NCBI GenBank assembly: GCA_022828595.1
Contig: JAKGHH010000003.1
Coordinates: forward strand, 10,912,934 to 10,976,933
Source of the DNA: Nelumbo lutea
Taxonomy: Eukaryota > Streptophyta > Magnoliopsida > Proteales > Nelumbonaceae
Length of the DNA stretch: 64,000 bases
Direction: 5' to 3'
Part shown: piece by piece, positions 60,501-64,000 of the stretch
Numbering within the stretch: the stretch's first letter is position 1
Layout of the letters: every line of letters begins with the position of its first letter
Made by a program: the position numbers and the translations under genes
Notes under the pieces: generated by a model
The model's database searches: none
Told to the model about the DNA's origin: nothing
The model's input: the letters and a program-made list of their open reading frames with translations, nothing else

Positions 60501-61835
60501 ATTCATTGTTTGAAAATCACAAGCTTCACTTGAACTACTTTCAAAGCATGACAAAGAGTTATGTTCTGTAGGTGGAAGACACAGTTCAGAGAGAATCAAT
60601 TGGATATCATAATCATCATCATAGTCCATGCCAAAAGTTGGAGAAGCATTAGTTTCTATATTTTCTGTAGCATCAAGTCGACCAAGACTTGTGTTCAAGA
60701 TGATTGTTGATCCAATGGGGATTGCTGATGCAGAGCATGGACATCTTTTGACCTTGAAAATAGGTCCAAAGGTACCACCATCCAATACATCACATGTGAA
60801 AAGAGACCCAGTAATCCTGTCATGCCAAGAGGATTTATAACCTACAGTCCATATCTTGCTAGTGTCATGATATGATGGTCGGGCATCAATGTTACCCAAT
60901 GAGAGAACAAAGAAATCTTCATACTGAACCGGAAGTCCACCCTGGGAGTAGCATCAACAGTCAAGCATGAAAACCAAGACTAAATAACTTATGTGACATA
61001 CTAGAATATATCAAGAATAATTCAATAATCATTATAGCAGCAGAAAATAAGGCTCTATAAGGAACAGGTTGACAAAATAATAAATATGTATTATTCACTT
61101 ACCTCAGGTTTAGGTTGCTGAAGTATACTGCCACAATCTCCCCCTGCTCCATTTTCTGCAATTCTTCCATTACTCCCTAAGTTGCATGCCATAGTTTCCA
61201 CAATATCCATGTCAGATGAGGGATCCCTACTACAGCCATTTCTCAAAGAATCTTGATTTTCAGCAGAACTATTCGTTCTTGAAAGTCTTGCAGATTCTTT
61301 TCTTCTTCTACGTGGATGTAAGCCTTTCTGAACTGAAGTAAACCCATCACTTCTATCCTCAGCATCTACAGAGTTGCTTTTCAACACCAACCCAAGATGA
61401 CAGGCAACATCCAACATTGACTCAAATCTCTTGCCATCTGGAGCACAATAAATTGCAAAGGCATCACACCTACCTACATGTTGTTTAAGTTCAACATGCC
61501 AGCCTTCTCCAAGTACACCATGCTTTTCAAAAATAAATTCTCTCAGAGCCTGCAGAAACATCTCATTTGTATTCTGAGGTGGTAATCTAAGGGTTGTATT
61601 ATTGTTACTTCGAAGCCTTCCTTTAAGTGTGGAGCTCGAATCTGTCTCCTCAAAACTTTTAGTAGTACTCAGCCTTTGGTGCATTGCTTCTTTGGAATCT
61701 AAGTTGACTGTTTCAATCATCATACCAGGTTCCTTGAGTAAATCAAATCCATTCCCCACACACAATGAGTTAGAACATGTTGCTGAGGCGCCAAATGCAA
61801 TCCCAGTAAGAGAATTTTCACACATCGTAGGCATT
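29698..61835 (-). CDS. MBD9: MBD9 chromatin regulator, nine exons visible, 5' end beyond the window
   Basis: Large nuclear reader protein. Arabidopsis MBD9 associates with the SWR1 complex, promotes H2A.Z deposition and affects flowering time and branching. Exons (minus strand, 5' to 3'): 61103-61835, 59802-60941, 59000-59680, 46455-46754, 44040-44375, 35691-35789, 34722-35156, 31416-33809, 29698-29940. Joins are all GT-AG and in phase, giving about 2,119 codons without a stop. Domain order: MBD, FYRN (and perhaps FYRC-like), DDT, bromodomain, PHD finger, WHIM-like motif, Cys/His cluster, helical C-terminus. The N-terminal exon(s), with an additional PHD finger in homologues, lie beyond 64000. 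Introns of 12.2 kb and 8.25 kb hold LINEs and a copia element. Neighbour HAT5 is also its neighbour in Arabidopsis. Confidence 0.95.
29941..31415. other. Last MBD9 intron with an inverted-repeat insert
   Basis: A 1.48-kb intron. About 30413-31193 is a MITE-like repeat, with the left end TAGGGGGCTGTACATGGGTC and the right end matching TAGGGCTGTTGATAG in reverse complement. Its flanks are rich in CGGTTC/GACCTG words and its core is AT-rich. No coding sequence. Confidence 0.5.
31416..33809 (-). CDS. MBD9: MBD9 exon h: long central exon
   Basis: 798 codons, phase 0-0. The open frame upstream of 33809 is intron read-through; the acceptor TGCAG precedes RVFLLKFLCDEVLNSAVV. A long low-complexity region follows. 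Then come a WHIM-like motif, RRDFLGRDSAGRLYWVLARP with GRRPWLVVDGS, and a Cys/His cluster, YRCECLEPVWPSRHHCLLCH with TFCTIVELEGHNDGKC. Near the end is RPLVGKVSQILRRLKINLLD. The WHIM motif takes part of its name from MBD9 and in ISWI-type partners sits near nucleosomal linker DNA. Confidence 0.95.
34722..35156 (-). CDS. MBD9: MBD9 exon g: PHD finger
   Basis: 145 codons, phase 0-0. The PHD finger at exon residues ~45-89 is complete, with Cys4-His-Cys3 ligands: CKVCGID, LLCDTCDSEYHTYCLNPPL, then IPEGNWYCPSC. It is a PHD of the kind that reads the histone H3 tail. It ends SMEEKEYWEFSVEE before the donor. Confidence 0.94.
35485..35509. repeat. (CA)n microsatellite in an MBD9 intron
   Basis: A perfect AC run of about 25 bp in the 534-bp intron between exons f and g. 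Confidence 0.9.
35691..35789 (-). CDS. MBD9: MBD9 exon f: bromodomain, last part
   Basis: 33 codons, phase 0-0: VWHNIRTAYGDRPDLMQLAE and on to LYETE. It completes the bromodomain helices B and C. The canonical acetyl-lysine-binding asparagine (YN before the BC loop) is glycine here (AYGD). The donor is GTCTGT, less common than GTAAGT. Confidence 0.92.
36005..36203 (-). repeat. Copia 3' LTR
   Basis: A 199-bp TG..CA segment matching the right LTR: AAGTCCTGTTCAAAGAGA, CATAATCTCYATTATATTAA, TTACCCTTACTCGACCAACT. It is shorter than its partner, lacking the (GGAA)n tract and some outer bases. The two LTRs clearly differ by substitutions and indels, so the insertion is not recent. Confidence 0.88.
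36204..36217 (-). other. Copia polypurine tract
   Basis: On the minus strand, AGCTTGAGGGGGAG directly precedes the TGTTAG start of the 3' LTR: the typical copia plus-strand primer. Confidence 0.88.
36337..39357 (-). pseudogene. Copia pol (protease, integrase, reverse transcriptase, RNase H), broken
   Basis: In element order: protease WIIDSGAFDHTT (39.3 kb). Then the integrase zinc-binding part, CRLGHPSLKAFMLL and CESCHYGKHH, and the core with YSDVWGP and FIDDYSRMTWIYLMKE (to 38.55 kb). The linker region follows at 38.2-37.9 kb. The reverse transcriptase has TPFLHGDLLEEVYIE, KALYGLEQSCRAWF and the catalytic YVDDIIIT (37.96-36.86 kb). RNase H has RSTIGYCTFLLGN, SSVEAEYRAM and KPMRLYCNNQATIHIS (36.64-36.34 kb). 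Several stops and frame changes separate the pieces. A 63-bp direct duplication lies in it at 39007-39132. Confidence 0.88.
39007..39132. repeat. In-frame 63-bp tandem duplication in copia pol
   Basis: Two adjacent, practically identical 63-bp units start at 39007 and 39070. They repeat a 21-residue peptide beginning MSISKLTKALSCSITFY, between protease and integrase. Confidence 0.95.
39461..39808. repeat. In-frame 174-bp tandem duplication of the gag zinc knuckle
   Basis: Two units with a 174-bp period (GTAGATGTGGAAGGCGTTTG at 39461 and 39635) repeat 58 residues, including the whole knuckle and a Gln/Thr/Ser spacer. The copies differ at only a few positions. Confidence 0.93.
40290..40846. 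mobile_element. Foldback element, copy 2, inserted in copia gag
   Basis: This block interrupts gag. Its right end (GCGCCTTGCGCTTTTAGAAC) is the reverse complement of the left end of the element at 49535. Its first part (CATTCATTCATCCTAATAA and GGGCTTGCCTCGAGGGGC) matches 50070-50190 in direct orientation, and the rest matches 49.70-49.97 kb in reverse. It thus represents loop plus one arm of the palindromic family. Boundaries are approximate. Confidence 0.68.
41761..41773 (-). other. Copia primer-binding site
   Basis: The minus strand reads TGGTATCAGAGCC immediately after the CA end of the 5' LTR, complementary to the 3' end of initiator methionine tRNA, the usual copia primer. Confidence 0.92.
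41774..42067 (-). repeat. Copia 5' LTR
   Basis: 294 bp, TG..CA. It contains a GAAA/GGAA simple-sequence tract at about 41811-41861 that is absent from the 3' LTR, so the tract either expanded here or was lost there. Confidence 0.9.
42925..43334. repeat. 205-bp tandem duplication in an MBD9 intron
   Basis: ATGGGCTTAAGAGATCAAAA starts at 42925 and again at 43130. The two 205-bp units are nearly identical (one visible difference is GTTTGTTAG against GTTTTTTAG), so the duplication is recent. It duplicates the 3' end of a LINE. Confidence 0.95.
42950..43520 (-). pseudogene. LINE 3' end with RNase H remnant
   Basis: Minus-strand coding remnants of a LINE RNase H: AKQLGLYQIEVEGDSRLVIGW (about 43.5-43.4 kb) and RRSANALADGLAKQGS (43.34 kb, repeated in part at 43.1 kb by the 205-bp duplication). 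The 5' part is missing. Confidence 0.7.
44040..44375 (-). CDS. MBD9: MBD9 exon e: bromodomain, first part
   Basis: 112 codons, phase 0-0. It starts KAVLSVLANVCGENL, contains VSDIIMKQCRSVLRRSVAAD, and then the N-terminal half of the bromodomain: SPAMVSRPLDFRTIDLRL, where VSRPLDF corresponds to the canonical V..PMDL of the ZA loop, followed by GAYGGSHEAFVEDVRE. The domain is cut here by the 8.25-kb intron holding the copia element. Confidence 0.92.
44616..44955. repeat. 170-bp tandem duplication in an MBD9 intron
   Basis: GCATCTGAATTAGCTGACTC at 44616 and 44786, with nearly identical units to about 44955. It lies in the 2.1-kb intron between exons d and e. No recognised coding content. Confidence 0.93.
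45496..45526. repeat. (GA)n microsatellite in an MBD9 intron
   Basis: A GA run of about 30 bp followed by an A-rich stretch, within the intron between exons d and e. The rest of 44956-46454 shows no gene. Confidence 0.9.
46455..46754 (-). CDS. MBD9: MBD9 exon d
   Basis: 100 codons, phase 0-0. It begins LLAEATKQICGSV and holds the well-conserved PEWAQLLEPVRKLPTNVGTR and PPEWAKKILEHSISKEVY. This small exon stands alone between a 12.2-kb and a 2.1-kb intron. Confidence 0.92.
46900..47604 (+). pseudogene. LINE RNase H and 3' end, split by a hAT-like MITE
   Basis: Plus-strand coding sequence KFDGCNLGNPGPSGGGGVRD is the start of a LINE RNase H. After the insert at 47009-47226 it resumes with ARKLGFGRLLVEGDSKLVIR. 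It ends with an AATAAAATTTC segment and TTATCAAAAAA tail near 47600. It is opposite to MBD9, in its 12.2-kb intron. Confidence 0.75.
47009..47226. mobile_element. hAT-like MITE with 8-bp target duplication
   Basis: 218 bp with ends CAAGGTTCAAAATATC and the reverse complement of GATACTCTGAACCTTG. It is flanked by CTTACAGG (47001-47008) and GTTACAGG (47227-47234), an 8-bp duplication with one change. It cuts a LINE RNase H reading exactly at these points. Non-coding. Confidence 0.83.
48500..49128 (+). pseudogene. LINE RNase H and 3' end
   Basis: Plus strand: RVKLNFDGSSLGNLGMAGIG followed by GRFRDEDC is a LINE RNase H start; later EFKWVRSANRLADSLAKQGV is its C-terminus. It ends in a GATCAAAAAAAAA tail near 49128. 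Frames shift in the middle. Confidence 0.75.
49140..52895 (-). mobile_element. LINE (non-LTR retrotransposon), decayed, with nested foldback
   Basis: Minus strand, in MBD9 orientation. The endonuclease remnant is at about 52.9-52.0 kb (frameshifted, DFKGREVV-type start and a KVWNRVVFGNV linker). The reverse transcriptase is at 51.65-50.4 kb (LIPKVDGANKVIYFRPISLI, HLQLANDSLIFLEAS, FTYLGLSTSAKASIPLTW). The C-terminal region is at 49.57-49.15 kb (KVGDGSILKFWED). A zf-RVT piece (51660-51983, WCILCKANGESPYHLLVSCS) lies out of order between endonuclease and reverse transcriptase. The element at 49535-50424 splits it. Confidence 0.78.
49535..50424. mobile_element. Foldback element, copy 1, inserted in the LINE
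   Basis: About 0.89 kb. The left arm begins GTGCTTTAAAAGAGCAAGGCGC, shortened here to its core TTTAAAAGAGCAAGG. The right end, in reverse complement, reads TTTAAAGAGGCGCACC. Internally CCCCTCGAGGCAAGCCCAAA (49.97 kb) is mirrored by the sequence at 50.17 kb, and AATTCTTAATCCCTATA by TATAGGGATTAAGAATT. So the element is a hairpin with a loop at about 50.03-50.13 kb. It has no transposase ORF. A related copy is at 40290-40846. Confidence 0.75.
52908..55500 (-). mobile_element. Second LINE, 5'-truncated, decayed
   Basis: A T-rich tract at 52908-52960 is its A-rich 3' tail on the minus strand. Moving upstream: RNase H remnant (GGVLRDVDGNIIALFSG, 53.4 kb), zf-RVT (WCLSPNWYVLCKLNGETALH, 53.9 kb), KALL/WLWRFLNENEKLWHKIV (54.6 kb), and a reverse-transcriptase end (LMINWSKS and PMKYLGLLLG, 54.8-54.7 kb). 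It contains stops and frameshifts. Confidence 0.75.
55578..55885 (-). mobile_element. Third LINE, very short 3' fragment
   Basis: A T-run at 55578-55592 (tail on the minus strand) follows a short coding remnant, AAVIWAIWSERNNRIFNQK, the end of the zf-RVT region. The rest of this LINE is absent. It is a typical 5'-truncated insertion. Confidence 0.72.
55886..58999. other. 5' part of the 12.2-kb MBD9 intron
   Basis: LINE-like 3' tails are suspected near 56310-56810 and 58110-58345 (T-rich starts, minus-strand remnants without clear motifs). A dispersed repeat at 57560-57825 matches 21773-21925 in reverse. A possible 345-bp MITE is at 58408-58752 (GGCTGCAGTTGG and GCAGCC ends, TTA/GTA flanks). 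A long A-run is near 57435. No host exon was recognised here. Confidence 0.45.
59000..59680 (-). CDS. MBD9: MBD9 exon c: DDT domain
   Basis: 227 codons, phase 0-0. VFELLCRFYDILGLKEPLSF and DEFEEELVNPWF complete the DDT helices begun in exon b. Further on are HSTLLKVLIGELQSRVAAIVD, a basic segment SKSRRGRKKD, and NELTWPELARRYILSV. The donor GTAAGA opens the 12.2-kb intron. Confidence 0.92.
59802..60941 (-). CDS. MBD9: MBD9 exon b: FYRN and adjoining region
   Basis: 380 codons, phase 0 at both ends. It begins GGLPVQYEDFFVLSLGNID, then SYHDTSKIWTVGYKSSWHD and GGTFGPIFKVKRCPCSA, an FYR N-terminal domain as in MLL/trithorax-type proteins. Later EGRSSSSVWGMVSQTLVDAC may be FYRC-like. A KKRK-free but basic patch (KRKSQVGDLEGEG, KRPRREG) precedes PPGKPLSSRLPAELIGDVLQ, the start of the DDT domain, which continues into the next exon. 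Confidence 0.92.
61103..61835 (-). CDS. MBD9: MBD9 exon a: methyl-CpG-binding-type domain
   Basis: Opens after TTGTAG with one nucleotide completing a split codon, and ends at GAG before GTAAGT. It encodes 244 codons. The MBD-like fold is at exon residues ~107-150: GVLGEGWHVELKQHVGR, then IYCAPDGKRFESMLDVACHL, which is the YYxPdGKrFrSxxEVxxYL pattern of MBDs. The tail is basic (HPRRRRKES), possibly a nuclear localisation signal. The apparent upstream codons before 61835 are intron. Confidence 0.92.
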
Positions 61836-64000
61836 CTACAAGTCACCAAAACTTCAATCAGTAATCATTCCTAGGAGCAAAACCAAGTAACATAACCACT
61901 AATTAACCAAAAAAGAAGCTATCCCAACCGAATAAGCAATAAATGCATGGAGGTGGGGGAGTTACTTTGATCAATGTTAACAAACAAAAGGAGCAGGGTA
62001 TACTTTGATCCCAAGGAATAGAGTAATCCATCCAATGTAAACAAATACAAATAACAGTTGAGTTGTTACTTTTACCATCACCATCTTAAAAAGGCAGGTA
62101 TTCATCCTTATACATTCACCACTATTACCAAGTATAGTACATTTAGAGGATTAGTACTGACACATTTGGCAATACTATTGTTGTTACTAATATTTGGATC
62201 GACAATAGAGGTGCTATTTCCTTCTTTTTGAGTAGAGAAATTTTCTTTATGCATTAGCACAGAAAAATCATAATAATATATATAAACAGAATAAATACAA
62301 AAAGTATGGGAGTCTTTATTTCTTTTTTCTTTTGTTGTGTGTTTGTGTGAGAGAGAATTGGTATCTGCCCTCTTGCCATTAGAAATCGAAAAAGGTGAGG
62401 ACAATATATTCAAACAAAATGCTGTTTTCTTCTCTCAAATTTAAGAGAAAATATAGAGAGTCTACGATGGCACCAATCAATTGTGGAACCCCAGAAAATA
62501 GCCTTTGTCCAGTCTCCCATCATGAAAAAATGAAGTAGGTTCTTCACTGTCTCAGCATCCAACATGAAAATTAGAGTTCCAGTTACCTACTATAAACAGG
62601 ACTTGAGCAACAAAATATAACCTGACCCTTTACCATTCAAAGACAACCTTCCAATTGAAGAAGGCCCATCTTACCTATCAGGCGATAATCTAAACCTTCT
62701 TTTTGAGATCAATAAAACAGTTACACCAAGGATCAATGTACAGAAAGGAAAAAAAAAAAAAAAACATAAAACAAAATTGATAGGGGAGGAAATATGGGCC
62801 TGATATCCGCATAAAGAAAGGTGTCATACAAGTAAACAAGCTCTCCTTGATTTTTTTTTTATGAGTAAGCTCTCCTTGTATTCAAGCACAGAAGACTCAC
62901 AGACACCTTTCAACAAGACACACCCCTATGAGAGGCCTAGAACTCGCCACGCTCCAAGTAGCCAAAAAGGTAACAAACATTGAGGTTGAGCACCCTAAGA
63001 ATCACTCACCCAAGCCAACGCACTGAACACTGATAAAGACTTCACCATATGGCTAGGGATGTCAATGGATGGATCGGGTTAAATAGTAAACCCACCTTGA
63101 CCTGATCCTATAGGGTCAGGTTTATTCTGGTAAGGGATTGCATTAAGGTTTTCATTCTTTAAGCCGAGTCATGTTGGGGATTGGCATGCCCACCCCGCCG
63201 GTCATGGCTTCTGACTCCAAACCCTTAAAATTTAGGATTTCTTTTCATGTTTATTTTGGTTTTTCTTCTTTAACTAATGGAGGAAGTGACACCTCAGAAT
63301 CTATTAACCAAATTCCAACCTAAACAAATGTCTTTTAGAATTTCAAAATGTGTTATAAATAATGCAATTGAAAGGCTGTGGGTGGGGAAGGATTGATATC
63401 AGGTCCAACCCTACAGGGTCAGGCAGGTTCAGGAAATGGCATGTTTCTGAGTCGGGTGGGGGTAGAATTATTCATAATACCCCTTGTCTTCAACATTTCT
63501 TTTATCATCCACATGGCCATGTCACACCCTTCAAAACTAGCTTTACCACCAGTTGCAGACATTTTATTGGATTTTGCTGCTAGCTTTTTGCTCCTGTGAC
63601 AGGTGGTGTATTTGTAAATAGACAAATAAATTATATAACCTAAATCTTCATAACAATGCCCATGAACTCAAGCATTCAAAGAAACAGGTTACAACCTTTA
63701 ATAAATTTTACAATTGGTATCCCAAGTTCCCCCGAAAAAAGCTAAGAAAACCAAAGTTCAAAACTAAATCAACATCCCATATCACATCCCGATACTCTTA
63801 TGCATCAATTCTCCTGATATCCTTAAGTTCTTTTAATGCTAGTTGATTGCACCATACAGTAAAGTTTAGTCTATTAGGTTGGGTATGCTTGGTGGTGGTT
63901 GCAAGCAGTTTAGCATCAAGACCTTGGAAAGATGAATTAGGATCTTCCTGGAGGAATTGATGTTTTGGAAGGATAGTAACCATCCGACGACATAGTTATT
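61836..64000. other. Upstream MBD9 intron (5' exons not in window)
   Basis: The reading before 61835 is not MBD9-like, and I found no exon for the expected N-terminal PHD finger, so this is probably intron. Contents: an A-run near 62750; a GGGATGTCAATGGATGGATCGGG-class repeat at 63055-63200, seen as its core GTCAATGGATGG; and a related ACCC/GGGT-rich bit at 63370-63470. A 61-codon minus ORF at 63798-63983 has no family I recognise. Confidence 0.5.

Noticed and set aside
63798..63983. 61-codon minus-strand ORF near the right edge, considered as an upstream MBD9 exon
   Set aside because: It does not resemble the PHD-containing N-terminus of MBD9 and no in-phase donor leading to 61835 was seen.

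Overview
This window is nuclear DNA of a flowering plant. It holds spliced genes with GT-AG introns, plant-only gene families (SWEET, HD-Zip I, MBD9), and long AT-rich spacers full of microsatellites, MITEs, LINE pieces and LTR retrotransposons. A non-monocot angiosperm such as a magnoliid, early-diverging eudicot or other dicot seems likely from the protein sequences, but I cannot name the species.

Three host genes can be supported. (1) At 1-2303 on the minus strand lies a clade II-like SWEET sugar transporter. Six exons are visible and its 3' end is cut by the window edge. (2) At 23.16-25.69 kb on the plus strand lies a complete four-exon HD-Zip I transcription factor, the HAT5/ATHB-1 orthologue. 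It has a TATA box and a single short upstream ORF in its leader that looks like the known conserved-peptide uORF of this gene. (3) From 61.8 kb down to 29.7 kb on the minus strand runs MBD9, a very large chromatin protein with MBD, FYR, DDT, bromodomain, PHD and WHIM-like segments. Nine exons (about 2,119 codons) are visible and the first exon or exons lie beyond the right edge. In Arabidopsis HAT5 and MBD9 are immediate neighbours (AT3G01470 and AT3G01460), so this pair is old microsynteny; here they are convergent.

The rest is largely transposon history. At 7.09-13.08 kb is a GC-rich Tat-lineage Ty3/gypsy copy on the minus strand. It has a 3' LTR with a 40-bp tandem array and an antisense gene with its own TATA box. 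Its pol is frameshifted, with no integrase visible and a truncated 5' end. The spacer from 13 to 23 kb holds a 0.5-kb near-palindromic hairpin, a 0.74-kb Harbinger/Tourist-like element and several small MITEs with TTA/TAA target duplications.

The two largest MBD9 introns are 12.2 kb and 8.25 kb. One holds a pile-up of LINEs in both orientations, with a foldback element and a hAT-like MITE nested in them. The other holds a decayed but structurally complete Ty1/copia element (36,005-42,067) in the same orientation as the gene, itself interrupted by a second copy of the foldback family. Despite this, every visible MBD9 exon is open, joined by GT-AG sites, and all internal exons have phase 0 at both ends.
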